Shown: positions 30,304 to 41,479, numbered from the stretch's first letter. The stretch: 64,000 nt of DNA from Platycnemis pennipes (GCA_933228895.1 OW121856.1:15951805-16015804), one strand, 5' to 3'. Program-made: numbers and translations. The notes: generated by a model not told the origin, from the sequence alone.

Positions 30304-30741
30304 ATGTTCATCACTATCAAAAAAGTACATCCACATGCAGTAATCCCCTTTCCATGCTATGACTGCCCCGCTGGGTATGACATTACTGCTATCCAGTCGG
30401 ACGTTATTGCTAAGCGTGGACGCTGTCTAATAAGAACCGGATTCTCTCTCGAGATCCCGAAAGGTTTATACGGTCGACTTGCCTCTCGCTCGGGATTATC
30501 CGTAAAATTCGGAATTGAAATTGGCGCTGGAATAATCGATCCAGATTATCGAGGAGAAATTAAAGTTCTTCTTTATAATCATAGTGATGAAGATTTTGTG
30601 GTGAAAAGGGGTGATCGAATATGTCAGATCATATTTGAAAGGATTGCTGTTGATATAGAGTTCGTTCAGAAAGATCCCAGTTTACCTACTAAACGGGGTG
30701 AATTTGGTTTCGGTAGTTCCAGTCACCTGGTGATTAATTGG
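30304..30741 (+). CDS. dut: dUTPase (trimeric family)
   Basis: Hydrolyses dUTP to dUMP and pyrophosphate, keeping uracil out of DNA and feeding dTMP synthesis. All five motifs of the trimeric family are present: AGYDIT (23-28), RSGLS (62-66), GIIDPDYRGEI (76-86, with D79 and Y82 at the substrate positions), RGDRICQII (102-110) and RGEFGFGSSS (131-140). With the predicted intron at 30741-30847 removed, the frame closes on TGA after 145 codons, the usual size; unspliced it would run to 30867 with an unrelated 42-residue tail. Animal viruses such as some adenoviruses and herpesviruses carry dUTPases; it is not one of the standard Polinton core genes, so it is probably acquired cargo. Catalytic residues are intact. 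Confidence 0.92.
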
Positions 30742-30847
30742 TATGAAGAAAAACATCGTACACATTCGACTTGCATGCATTTTCGATTCTCGGTTTTGTT
30801 AATGTTTTGTAATAATATTTTGTTAATGTTTTTCTCTTCTGTTACAG
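30741..30847 (+). other. Predicted 107-nt intron joining two coding units
   Basis: Donor TTG|GTATGA and acceptor TTTTTCTCTTCTGTTACAG|ATG. Splicing brings TG and A together, creating the TGA that ends the dUTPase and overlaps the ATG of the next gene (TGATG). The pyrimidine tract is strong. Confidence 0.55.
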
Positions 30848-31135
30848 ATGAGCGGATTGAAAAATAAATTTATCGCCCTCCAGAAGAGTGTGGAGTTTCT
30901 CCGGAGGGAGGAGCTCGAGGAGGGTGTAGGGTATCCGGTGGAGGGTTTGCAATACCTGGAGACGAGATATGGGGGCTCGGTGGTGGCCGAGATCATTTTC
31001 AAGGGGGTGAGGAGGAAGATTTTTCTTCCTCGCCACCTGAAAGCGAGTGAAAATGAGGTGAGGCTGTTTAACGAAAATGCCTGGGGTGAGGGCATGACAA
31101 TTAAAATCAAAAATAAATATATAGTGATTGAATGA
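30848..31135 (+). CDS. 95-aa small protein, possible OB-fold/ssDNA-binding type
   Basis: Starts at the ATG exactly at a predicted splice acceptor and ends at 31135; AATAAA at 31112-31117 overlaps its last codons. The pattern GYPVEGLQYLETRYGGSVVA, then a strand ending in KIFLPRHL, then a short helix and a final strand (MTIKIKNKYIVIE) resembles short 'Y-x-V-x2-L-x3-TRYG ... FLP' proteins that I have seen near transposon and virus genes in insects, generally unnamed. The all-beta layout with a basic face would suit an OB-fold that binds single-stranded DNA, but this is inference. It shares a predicted transcript with the dUTPase. Confidence 0.6.
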   Translation: MSGLKNKFIALQKSVEFLRREELEEGVGYPVEGLQYLETRYGGSVVAEIIFKGVRRKIFLPRHLKASENEVRLFNENAWGEGMTIKIKNKYIVIE

Positions 31136-31715
31136 AAAAACTGTGAGTTTTATTTCCGAAATCTCTCGCTCCTATCCCTTTAAATATTTTATTACCGTTG
31201 TGATTTTAATACTGAAGAAGTTTATTGTTTACGATTTTTTTTTCAATCCGTATAAATGAACGGCTATCCGTATAAATGATGCTCATCGTAAATAGTTCAC
31301 ACGTTAGCCCTATCCAATACAATAACCAAGATAAAATAAAGCTAAATAAGATGGCATTCCTTATCGGTAGCGGTGAAACTAAATATATTAAATGATGGAT
31401 TTTCGTTAGGGTCATTGATGATACCATGGTCGGGATATCACCCCACAGTGATCGGAGAGCTATCGGAGATTGATGGCTCACCGCGGGTTCTTAAGAAAAT
31501 CAGAATAGACTTAGGAGACTGGCGGGTACTCACCTCCTCAGAACACAGATGATTGTGGACCACAGCACAGGATAAGATGATTGTGGACTTACACGGTGAT
31601 TTCTGTTGGACCTTTGCAGCTGGGCTAACCCCAGTGCGTTGGTGAAGAGCTAACTCCACGCTCGCCTTATATACAGTGGAAAAGACCCCCACTCTACACC
31701 CCGTGCTTGAGGTCG
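31136..31715. other. Right-arm non-coding zone
   Basis: No protein family signature on either strand. A 105-codon minus-strand frame at 31438-31755 has no homologue I recognise and lies partly in repeats. Confidence 0.45.
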
Positions 31716-31965
31716 CACGAATTGAGTGGGGAGTTTCTATGTCAGATGCCTCCATGTCCGTGAACTTGCTATCGAGGGTGGAAGGTTTCTATGTCAGAAG
31801 GTTTCTAGACCTCCATCTAGTTTGTTAGGTCATGGTGTCGGGGTAGCGCAAAGAGGGTGGAACGTCTCTATGTCAGAGACACCCATGTTAGGTTGTTAGG
31901 TCATGATGTCGAGGTTGTGCGAAGGGGGTGGGGCGTTTCTATTCCAGAGACCTCCGTGACCATCG
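31716..31965 (+). repeat. Imperfect ~75-bp repeats in the right arm
   Basis: About four diverged units share TTTCTATGTCAGA and TTGTTAGGTCATG phrases and GAGGGTGG starts near 31774, 31853 and 31923. Confidence 0.7.
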
Positions 31966-32159
31966 CACCATTCTGCTCTCTTTGTGACGCTTACACAGAG
32001 TAAATCGCAGCGGGGAAATAACATGGCGGGTACATTAGCTTATAACTTCGGAAATTAAAATGCTCATATTTCGGTAACGGATTGTCGTATCAAGGTGGAG
32101 TAAAAACAGTTTCCTCATTTATATTGTTACAGTTCTTAATATATCGTCACATTTGGTGA

Positions 32160-33032
32160 TTTTATTGTGTTTCTTATTATTTATAACAATAACTTTTTTA
32201 CTGTTAACTTTTAACGTAGAAACCGATTGGATCGGTCCCGATCGCAACTCTTTAAATATGAATCCGCGGTGAAATTTTGAAATTTGTCTCGAATAAAAAA
32301 ATTTTTTGGAAATTTTTCCCCAACTTAGAATGATTTCATTCGGATATTAAAATTCATTTTTCGGGCTTAATATTAGTCGCAGTGAAAAATTGCACAGGAC
32401 CTTTTCGATTTATATTCCTAATAGGTATCGAACGTGACCGTTCACGTTCGTATTTTTATTGTTTTTATTATTGTTTATAACAATAACTTTTTTACTGTCA
32501 ACTTTTAACGTAGAAACCGATTGGATCGGTCCCGATCGCAACTCTTTAAATATGAATCCGCGGTGAAATTTTGAAATTTGTCTCGAATAAAAAAATTTTT
32601 TGGAAATTTTTCCCCAACTTAGAATGATTTCATTCGGATATTAAAATTCATTTTTCGGGCTTAATATTAGTCGCAGTGAAAAATTGCACAGGACCTTTTC
32701 GATTTATATTCCTAATAGGTATCGAACGTGACCGTTCACGTTCGTATTTTTATTGTTTTTATTATTGTTTATAACAATAACTTTTTTACTGTCAACTTTT
32801 AACGTAGAAACCGATTGGATCGGTCCCGATCGCAACTCTTTAAATATGAATCCGCGGTGAAATTTTGAAATTTGTCTCGAATAAAAAATTTTTTTGGAAA
32901 TTTTTCCCCAACTTAGAATGATTTCATTCGGATATAAAAACGCATTTTTCGGGCTTAATATTAGTCGCAGTGAAAAATTGTACAGGACCTTTTCGATTTA
33001 TATTCCTAATAGGTATCGAACGTGACCATCCA
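32160..33032 (+). repeat. Three-copy 294-bp tandem repeat with internal palindromes
   Basis: The unit start ATAACAATAACTTTTTTACT recurs at 32183, 32477 and 32771, an exact 294-bp spacing with very few differences. Each unit holds the palindrome GATCGG-TC-CCGATC and, at its end, the inverted repeat CGAACGTGA-CCGT-TCACGTTCG (for example 32429-32450); the last copy has lost the second palindrome. No gene is present. High identity implies recent amplification or ongoing homogenisation. Confidence 0.95.
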
Positions 33033-33251
33033 CGTTTTCCTAAGTTTCTTAACAGACGAGATAACGGCTATTGTTTAAATGTTTAATGTCTTTTATTAGC
33101 CATAGTTAGCTTATTTGAAGACTTAAATGAAAAATGAAAAGGACTTTTATTCCTTATAATTTAATTATCTATCGGATGGTTTCCTTTGTTTTTGTCTACA
33201 TTACTTAATAAGCGAGAAAACGCTTATTGTTTATTACGTTAGCAGAAGTAA

Positions 33252-33297
33252 AATTTCAAGGGCGACCTTGTCCCAGAATGAACAAATTGACCCTACT
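33252..33297 (-). repeat. Right 46-bp terminal inverted repeat
   Basis: Exact reverse complement of the left TIR, followed directly by the second ATAGTG (33298-33303). Confidence 0.98.
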
Positions 33298-33490
33298 ATA
33301 GTGATACCGTGTCGTCACGTCATGCGATGACGTTGTGTTTTTAAGCTGCCGAAAAGGTACAATTTTCAGATAGTAATACCTTTGTTACACAACCTAATTC
33401 TTCAGCAAAATTTTCGTCAAGTACATTTTAGCTATTAAACATTACATTAAAAGAGTTATAAAAAATAGTTCATGTTCCCCGTTGTTGCTT
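33298..33490 (+). repeat. Host repeat, right part
   Basis: Continues the repeat interrupted at 22452, aligning with 59967-60155 (shared ACGTCATGCGATGAC and AAAAATAGTTCATGTTCCCC). Begins with the duplicated ATAGTG. Confidence 0.85.
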
Positions 33491-33849
33491 CTAAGGGAAA
33501 AAGGCATTGTATAGTCACCGCGGGTTATTTCTCACGAATATTTCGGCTGTTCCCTATCGCCCGTTTTATTTACTCGGGGAGTTTAACCAAGGGAAAAAAT
33601 TCCTTCCAGCGTCAGGAGATGGAGGCATTTATCTTCTTCGTTAACGTGGATACCAAAGCCTTTTAATGCCAAGAGTGAAAGTTTGTTTTCTTTCTCAACG
33701 TCAAGAGCTCAGTAAAAAAAACAGTTTGTTCCGGATCTGATATTCTAAGCTCCTTGATGAATGCAAAAACGTTTTACAGGCGGAGAAAATTCTAACTACG
33801 ACTCTATAATGCCTTATTCACGAATGTAATCGTTGTTTGTTCTTTTTAG
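33491..33849. other. No recognisable gene
   Basis: A 64-codon frame at 33472-33666 shows no signature; the rest is AT-rich. Confidence 0.4.
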
Positions 33850-34420
33850 ACCGTAGGTTGAAATTTAGACTAAATCTCTTAGCTAAATGCAAAGATAATA
33901 TTTTCACTGATGACGTTAAAAATATTTTACTAACTCGAATTTACTGTGGTAGACAGGACTCAAATAAGATCTCAAATTAGAGAAATTGATTGCCGAACTG
34001 ACAGATTTAAAATGTCCTTCTATCCACGTACAACTAGAATATGAATGACTGTAAATATGTCCAATAGTATAAATACAAGTGTAAGGTGTAATTCACCTAG
34101 TTGCTTAAAGAAACTGACTATTTTCATTAAATATGATTTTATGCAAATATTTTTTATTATACGTTTCATGCGCCATAGGTAGTTGCATGTTGGTATAAGG
34201 ACGTTAACCTAACCTGACTAACGACTTGATTTTGTATTATTGCTTTGCTACTTATAACTTTTTTACATTTTAAAGTTTAAACCAGATTCACTATATTTAC
34301 ATTTATAGATATTATTACTAATCCTTTTTATACATTATACGTAATGCATGTTCGGTTAAATTCACCCCCTGCCTTACACCTTTAAGGTGGCATGCAGGGT
34401 GTTATGTATATGTAGATGTT
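33850..34420 (+). pseudogene. Family 1 LINE 3' portion, subfamily B
   Basis: Coding-derived sequence corresponding to the RLKFRLNLL and REIDCRTDRFKMSF blocks, broken by shifts, followed by a 3' UTR ending CCTTTAAGGTGGCATGCAGG and TATGTAGATG. Confidence 0.75.
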
Positions 34421-34644
34421 ACTATCGCTCGGCCGAAGGCGATCAAAACCACCTTTGGTTACGAGAGAATGTGTCGTCGTAATCCCAGTCTTTTGAATTA
34501 GCGCACATTGACTTTCTGATAGGACACAAGTCTGAGTATATTGCGATTAATATCAAATACTGCACTCCTCGAGAAACTGTAGGGATCTGGCGGGATTTGG
34601 AGAGGAAGTCAGTCATTTCACGGTTTCGTATCGGTGAATATGGT

Positions 34645-34905
34645 ACATCTACATCTACACGATACCTTGTAAGCCACCGCGAGGGTGTGTGGCTAGATGC
34701 AGCTAGATTGTTAATATCTATAGTTTTTAAGTGGTTAATACATGCATCATGCACTACAGACTACTCTAAAATATTTCGCCTACCTATCCCTTTGCTATTC
34801 TGCCTATTCTGTTCTCTTATTGTACGGGGGGAAATGCCATTTTGAATCAATCGGTACGACAATCTATCTCTCTAATCTAAAAGGTAGTACAAAAATATTT
34901 AAAAA
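34645..34905 (-). repeat. Family 1 LINE 3' portion, subfamily A
   Basis: CATCTACATCTACACGATAC terminus followed by 3' UTR with an internal deletion near 34695, ending in the complement of the RTDRFKM-type block. Confidence 0.75.
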
Positions 34906-35182
34906 TGACGTTATAAATATTTTTATCATACCATAATTCATTTTGTACCCGCGTCTCCCCATGGGCCATGGTGCGGTCACTAGAAGTGACTGTAAACGGG
35001 GTGTGGGGATGGAGGGGTGTTTGATAGGAGGGGGGGATATTGGGTAAAAAGCGCAGGCGTTATTGGGCGCCAACTGCGTCTGGAGAGATGCGGTGAAAAA
35101 GGAAGATTAAACAAAAAAAGCCTGCGATCCTGCACTCGGGGCCGGGAAGAGGGGAAAAAGGGACGTTCGCATCGAACAGCTG
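34906..35182. other. No recognisable gene
   Basis: Short G-rich stretch (34995-35035); nothing assignable. Confidence 0.35.
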
Positions 35183-35660
35183 ACGCTCATCTACATCTAT
35201 CTACATCTACATAATACCCTGCATGCCACCATAAAGGTGTGTGGCAGGGGGTGTATTCTCACCAAAACATGCACTACATATCATGCATAAAAAGGAATAT
35301 TATTAATATACTAGTCAGAACTTCATTATTTAAAACAGATAGAAATTGTAAAGCAAACATGCAAAAACATTCTGTTAGTAGGGTTAGCTTTAAGTACTCA
35401 TACCAACATGAAGCAACCTATGCTATGGATTTAATCACTCGTATTGGAAATATTTACCGTTATTCGTATGTCTAATTTTACGAGGGAAAAAGGACATTTT
35501 GAATCTATCAGTTCGGCAATCAATTTCTCTAATTTTATGATTATGGTCCAGTCTTCCGTAGTAGGTTGGGGTTCGCAAAATATTTTTAACATCATCACTG
35601 AAAATATAGTCTTGGAATTTATTTAAGAGATTATGTCTAAATTTCAACCTTCGATCTGAC
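35183..35660 (-). pseudogene. Family 1 LINE 3' portion, subfamily B
   Basis: Minus-oriented; the frame 35704-35435 reads SDRRLKFRHNLLNKFQDYIF and REIDCRTDRFKMSFFP. It joins a plus-oriented subfamily A copy head-to-head at about 35665-35685. Confidence 0.8.
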
Positions 35661-35683
35661 AATGATATGAAATTTTGAAACCA

Positions 35684-36418
35684 TAAGATATTTAGGTGTA
35701 ACAATCACTAAAGATTTTTCATGGGTAAGACACATCCGGGAAATATGCGGCCGAGCGAAGAGAAAGCTAGGATTTATAAAAAGAGTACTTGGGAAATGTG
35801 ATGAGAAGGCAAAAGAGCGATGTTACTTTTTACTAGTTAGGGCCCCACATTGAGTATGCAGCCAGTGTATGGGATCCGAATGAATTAGGTTTGATCAGAG
35901 AACTGGACAGTGTGCAGCGTAGAGCAGCTAGGTTCGTTAAATGGTGTTACGATAGGTTGAGTAGCGTTTCAGAATAAATAAAAGAATTAGGGCGGGAATC
36001 ATTATCAGAGCGTAGGTTAAAGTACAGATTAAATCTATTAGAGAAATTTCAATCGGATAGCTTTACTGAAGATGTTAGGCACATGTTAAAAAACCAGCGT
36101 ATTATGCTAGATTCGACCAAACAAATAAGATTAGAGAGATAGATTGTCGTACCGATAGATTCAAAATGACATATTTCCCCCGTACTATAAGAGAACAGAA
36201 TATGCAGCACAGCAAAGGGATGGGTAGGGGAAATGTTTTAGAGTAGTCTGTAGTGCATGATGCATGTATTAATCCCTTAAACACTATAGATACTAACAAT
36301 CAAGTTGAATGAGACAATATAGTTGCTTCTTTGCATGTCGGTAGTGCATGCTTGGTGATCTTCACCCCCTGCCAGGCACCCTTGCGTTGGCTTGCATGGT
36401 ATCGTGTAGATGTAGATG
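35684..36418 (+). pseudogene. Family 1 LINE 3' portion, subfamily A
   Basis: Starts in the segment encoding RYLGVTITKDFSWVRHIREI, passes through the KCDEKAKERCYF and VQRRAARFV blocks with a frameshift near 35845, and ends with a TAGATGTAGATG tail. Inactive. Confidence 0.8.
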
Positions 36419-37224
36419 AATGATTCCCATTTTATTTGAAAGTACTTATCGACTCTTGGACGTGGACACTTCTGGCGACTGCTTACTCCCTGCGATCATT
36501 CCTTCGCCCGCGATCGGGGTTTCTGACGCGGGGTGCGGAATCTCTGGTCACTCTCCCCGTCGCGGCGTCTCTCTCTCCTTTCATTCCTGCGTCGCGACGC
36601 TTTCCCGTCGACCCTCCGTTCCGCCCTTTGCCCGTCAGCGGATCGCTTCTCCTCCCGTTGCTCGCCGTGCTTTCTCGACTCCGTCTCCACCTGAAATGTT
36701 GCTATCACTCTGCCGCCTCGCGGGTACTTCACCAATAGTCGTCCTCTCCGTAAGCGGTCGGTCGCTTACATAAGGGAAGGGTCTGGCTGCGCTGGTGAGC
36801 TGCAGGGCTGTTAAATGCACAGGGTGGGGGTGGGGTGGGAAGATAGGTTGGGGCTGGGGGGTGTTCTGCCCGGAATTTGCGGGGCCAGGCCCACTTTATC
36901 TACCTAGCTGTCTTGTGATGAACTGGTCGTCGTATAGGTGGTGGGAGGGGGAGGGGGGGAGAAAGGGGAATTGACCGTCGAAGTGGCCCAAAGCTTCGCC
37001 CCGCACAAAAGAACAAGTGGGGGGGGGGGGGGGAAAGAGGGAACACACTCACGCTCAAACACTCGCCGCACGATCCGCACACACGCCTTGTGATCAAACT
37101 AAAGTTAAATGCACAGAAAACAAAAGAAGAGAAAAAAAGGGGAGCGACCTGACTGCTCCTTAGTCACTCTTAGCCGACTGCCCCAACATGGGATCGTTAA
37201 CCGTCGGGAACGGTTACAACACAG
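36419..37224. other. GC-rich stretch without a recognised gene
   Basis: 36480-36760 is markedly GC-rich with open frames on both strands, which is expected by chance at that composition. A run of 15 G lies at 37018-37032. No family signature. Confidence 0.4.
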
Positions 37225-37345
37225 GACCATAATCATACAATTAGAGGAACTGATTGCCGAACTGACAGATTCAACACGACTTTCTTTCCTCGTACTATTA
37301 GGGATATGAATAGATGTAAACGCATTTAATAGTATGAATAGAATT
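37225..37345 (+). repeat. Family 1 LINE fragment
   Basis: About 120 bp matching the subfamily B region GAACTGATTGCCGAACTGAC through TAGGGATATGAATAGATGTA. Confidence 0.7.
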
Positions 37346-39130
37346 GGGTCATTCCACCTCAGTTCGACCATAAAATCGGTAAAAATGACCCGTAGGGTCA
37401 CCTATTTTGACCAGCTGTTGCATAACGGTACCATTTGATGAGAAAAAGAAAAATCCAAAGCCGTTTTTCAATAAACGTAACCGTTTCCCACACCATACAT
37501 CAATATGTTACCCCACCCCCCTGATGTTTTGTATTTAAAGCCATTCCTTAGGAACTTGTTGCACACTATATGTTGCCTTGATAATGACGCTATAGCCGTC
37601 GAAACCGCGGTAGGTCTTGTTAATGAAAGTGTGGAATATACCAAGTCATTTTTATTTTCATGATGCTTCAATTCCACTAAGTTACGCCTGAGGGTATTTC
37701 TTCGTTTACGAGTAATTGCAACGTTGCAAATTTCTAATTTTACACTCCTAAACTTACAAACTTACCACACATTTGACGGTATATATCAGAAATTATTAAA
37801 GCTACAGATACACAATATTGCTTATTTCAAAGGTATTGAACTTAAAATGTTTTAGGAATTATATATATGAAATGTAAACAATTTTATAAAGTTTATTTAA
37901 ATTTTAAATTTTCAAATCAATTTTTGACGATGTACCCACCTTTTCGATTTTTCTCATTTTTTATTTGGTGGATATAACCCTCCTTTAAAAATTAAATAAG
38001 TTTTATAAAGGTAATATATTTCATTTAAGAAAGAAATATATTTTTGAGTGAAGGCGTAACGCCCGCCGCGCCGGCTCCCGGCTAGCGGCCGACTGTATGG
38101 TAATCTAGTGTCTTCAGAGCCCTGTAACTTTCTCTTTCATCTTCTTCTCACCAACTTCAACCGTATGTCAACTCTTTGCCCATGAATATCGCTATTTCCT
38201 TCCCCCAGATGTGACCACAGCCTTAGAATCCACGAGGAACGGCACCTGGCCTTTGAACGGCTTTTGATTTTTTATTAAAGGAGGTTGATCCGAAAAGTGA
38301 AAGTAGTGCCATTTTTTTTTATATTTTCAGCACTTATAGAACTAAAGTTCCTCTATCCAATAAAGTAAAGATAATTACACCAACCCATACTCCTTTTTCC
38401 ACAAATTGCATTTGAAATTACATACGATTAACGACGAGAATGGCCATCACATGGGAATATAACGTTTAAAAATACCACAGTGACATGTCATTTTTGCAAA
38501 AAACTGATATTTTTTGCGTAATTTCACAAGAAATAAAATGACACGAAAAAAAGGCATCAACCCACCGTATTTTTCGCTAAATCCACCAATTTCTGCGCTT
38601 ATAGCAGACGAAATGCGTTAGTTGGCTTCAATTGGCGCTGCGGTCGCTCTAGCCAAAATGTATGGCGTATGAATAATATCATTACTAATGAGATATTAAA
38701 GCATATTTCAGAAAAATATTATAACATAACGTTTGATAGTAATATTCTGGTGTTATACATTAGTAAATTCATTGAGTACATGAATTTATTACTTTAATGT
38801 AAATGCTGAATTCACTCCATCGTCGCGCTGATTAAAATTATCATAAAAAATAAATCCTTCGACTTTACATCGTATTTCTTGTGATACTTATGACTTTCAA
38901 TAGCTTAGGTAATTTTCTTTGTGAAGTAAGGATCACTTAGCAGGCATATGCTCGCACTTAAATTAATGAGATTCCTCAGACAACTTGTCTCAAGCAGTCG
39001 CGAGCCAACCTCCTTAATCGTCATGTGGTGCCGTTCTGCCAAATTCGGTCAAATTCGGTGATCTTAAGGGCAGTCACCTGATCGATTTGACATGGAAAGA
39101 CCACAAGTGTATCAATGGATGGCATAGATA
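37346..39130. other. No recognisable gene
   Basis: AT-rich sequence. 37590-37640 (CGCTATAGCCGTCGAAACCG) resembles phrases near 3' ends of some insect retroelements, but not enough to assign. Confidence 0.35.
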
Positions 39131-39690
39131 CGAGGGTCGTTCAATTAACCCTTAGAAACAGGTAGTAAAACAAATTATTTTGGTAGATTTTTTTCAACAT
39201 TGTCTTCTTTTATGTCTATACATTATTCCCAGCGTTTCTCCAACCTTTTCCAATCCGTCCAAAAAATAGGATTTCGGAAGTTCCTCAAAATAAGAATCTG
39301 TTTGGGCGATGACCTCCTCGTTCGACGTGAATCGTTTTCCACCTAGCCATTTTTTCAAGTTTGGAAATAAAAAAAGCCACTTGGGGCCAAATCTGGGGAA
39401 TGCAGTGGATGTTGTATTAAACTGAATTTTAATTCCACGATTTTCGCAATCGAAACTGCGCAGGTGTGAACTCGTGCATTAACTTGATGGGAGGGAATTT
39501 TTTTCTTTGCCATATGAGTACATTTTTTACTGATTTCATCACTCAATCGGTGCAATAACAACACATAATACCTACTCTCAATTTATTGTTTGTCCTTTTT
39601 CCAAGCAATCTATGCAGATAATCCCACGTGCATCCCAAAAAGCCATTGCCATCACCTTACCCACCGATTTCTCCGTCTTCGCCTGCTAAT
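39131..39690 (-). pseudogene. mariner transposase C-terminal relic
   Basis: Minus strand: the TIR-like end CGAGGGTCGTTCAATTAACC follows TA at 39129-39130 or close by. The coding relic runs upstream with VMAMAFWDARGIICIDCLEK, HQVNARVHTC and SPDLAPSGFFYF, the conserved D34D-type mariner blocks. The second catalytic Asp, normally in HQDNARxH, is Val here, and frames are shifted, so it is inactive. The N-terminal half and the other TIR are missing. Confidence 0.8.
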
Positions 39691-41479
39691 TGTCTGTACC
39701 GTCTGTACCTATCTATGTACCTCGAGCAGCGCTCGGGGGTTGGTCCATTAATTTGAAGTAATCTCCAAAGGCACGGTTCGGGTGGAAGCGGGATTGGCGT
39801 TGTTGAAAAGAGGAAAGGTGGGCACATTGCTTAAGAGTACTTTCATTTTCGTCAATTGATCGAAAAGTGTAAAAATTTAAGCATGAAAAAATAGTTTTTC
39901 CGTATCTTTTAACGTGGGGAGCCCGTTGATAAGCAATTTGTTTACGTTGCTAAGTAAATGTGTTTGCGTTTTTGGTCAAGGGGCAAAAGGTGCATTGACG
40001 AAGTGGAAAAAGTCGAAGAAAGTGGAATTAGTTCTATCAATCAATTGTTTAAGTAAGAAAATATTAATTGCCGGTTTCGCTGTACCGATAGAGAAAGAAA
40101 TTAATTTTTGCCTACCAGCGGCTCCAATCTTGTGTACAAGAAGATTAACAGATTCTCCCCTATATGGTTCGAAGTGGTATAGAGCGTGTAGCTCAGAAGT
40201 AATACCAACTTTGTAGATTGAACCTCCAGACCAGTTCGACTCGAAGTAGAGATTTTAGGACGTAAGTAGTGTCAGCAAGATTATAGTTGAGATTTTTAAT
40301 ATGACCCTAACTCTCTGTCCCGGAACTTATTAGGACTAAGCTGGGATATGGCGATCCAATTCAGAATCTTAATGGGATTTCGCTCGCGCTATTAATCACC
40401 TTTGAAGTAAGTGCCAGGAATCACCTTCCAGATCGGTAGGTACACTATTAACGCCTTCACGGAGAGGCGGTGGAAGCTCCCTTTTCCAATCACTTTTAAT
40501 CTTAAAGCAGTTGATAAGCAAGGAAGGGAAAATTAATCCACACTGGTGCTTACACCGTAACTAATTAGGGCCAGTTGCCGAAAAGAACTTTAAAGAGGGA
40601 ACATCTTAAAGGAATGGTTTTATGTACAATGCCGTATACCCACTAAGATAAGCGGACTTATCCTAAACATTTTAAATGATTAGGCATGTCTACGAACTTG
40701 AAAATTCACCAATCATTAAAGCATAAGTAGCATATTTCTTCAAAAATTATATTGACTAAGGAAAACAATAACATTTTTCTCGGAGACAAGTTTTTTCGGG
40801 TAAATAGGTACCTACATTCATCTCCATCTTGAAGGAAATTATAGGGATTTTGTACTTAGGAACTGAAACAAATAACTTCACGCAATAGCTCTTTTTTATC
40901 TACCCTTATTGCCTCTGCAATATTGGCCTGACCATTCCTTGGGAATCTTTTTTATCTATTTATATTACTGAAAATCATGTCGTAAATTATTAAATCTTAA
41001 GTTAAAGGATGATTATTCTTAAATAGGTGAATAAAACAATGGTTAAGTATTTAAAAAAACTTACGCATAATATTAATGAATGTTTTCCGTCGACAATTTT
41101 AAAAGTTCATTCCCGACAATTCCCCAGAAATTGCATTACAGTATGGCACCTGAATCGATAAATGTGAAAAAAATTATAGTGATTAAATATAATCAGAATG
41201 ATATTCGTACCTATCTGGTACGCACCCTGTATCCATAAATGTATAAGATATTGATGTTGGATCCTTAATATTGGTATTATGTTAGATTAAACTGCGGCAC
41301 CTCCTTATGAATCATGGCCAATGTCAAGAAAAATAATTGAAACGAGCCTCTCGAATAAAGTTATTATTGGAACTTAATGACCAAATTAAATATTTGTTAC
41401 CCAAAGAATCATGAAATAAATAATGAACAAATTCATGGAATTTGAATCCCTTGATCCTACATTCATATATTTACAAGAA
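39691..41479. other. No recognisable gene
   Basis: A 100-codon plus-strand frame (39914-40216) shows no family signature. The rest is AT-rich with no repeat that recurs in this window. Confidence 0.4.

Larger units (their letters stand above)
22453..33297. mobile_element. Polinton/Maverick-type virus-like element, 10.8 kb, with complete ends
   Basis: The element has perfect 46-bp TIRs that start AGTAGGGTCAATTTG, and perfect 6-bp target duplications (ATAGTG). Both are diagnostic of Polintons/Mavericks, whose TIRs run AG...CT and whose integrase makes 6-bp duplications. The interior encodes a recognisable virion set (penton-like, core, hexon-like, adenain-type protease) plus a dUTPase. Autonomous Polintons are usually 15-20 kb or more and carry protein-primed DNA polymerase B, an FtsK/HerA-type ATPase and a full integrase. 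None of those is visible here except an integrase C-terminus. Reading frames of the other genes are open and the ends are intact, so the insertion looks relatively young. It may be a deletion derivative mobilised in trans, or a reduced endogenous adintovirus-like genome. Confidence 0.9.

Noticed and set aside
30823..31110. Minus-strand frames overlapping the 95-aa gene
   Set aside because: They are antisense shadows with no signature, while the plus-strand frame has a start at a splice acceptor and a poly(A) signal.
31438..31755. 105-codon minus-strand frame in the right arm
   Set aside because: No family signature, and it overlaps imperfect repeats; kept as non-coding.
32160..33032. CRISPR-like array
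   Set aside because: The units are 294 bp, directly adjacent and identical throughout, with no spacers; this is a eukaryotic mobile element.
36436..36773. Overlapping open frames in GC-rich DNA as genes
   Set aside because: Open frames occur on both strands as expected from high GC; no motif or conserved pattern.
39914..40216. 100-codon plus-strand frame as a host gene
   Set aside because: No signature, no promoter or splice context, and surrounded by unassigned AT-rich DNA.
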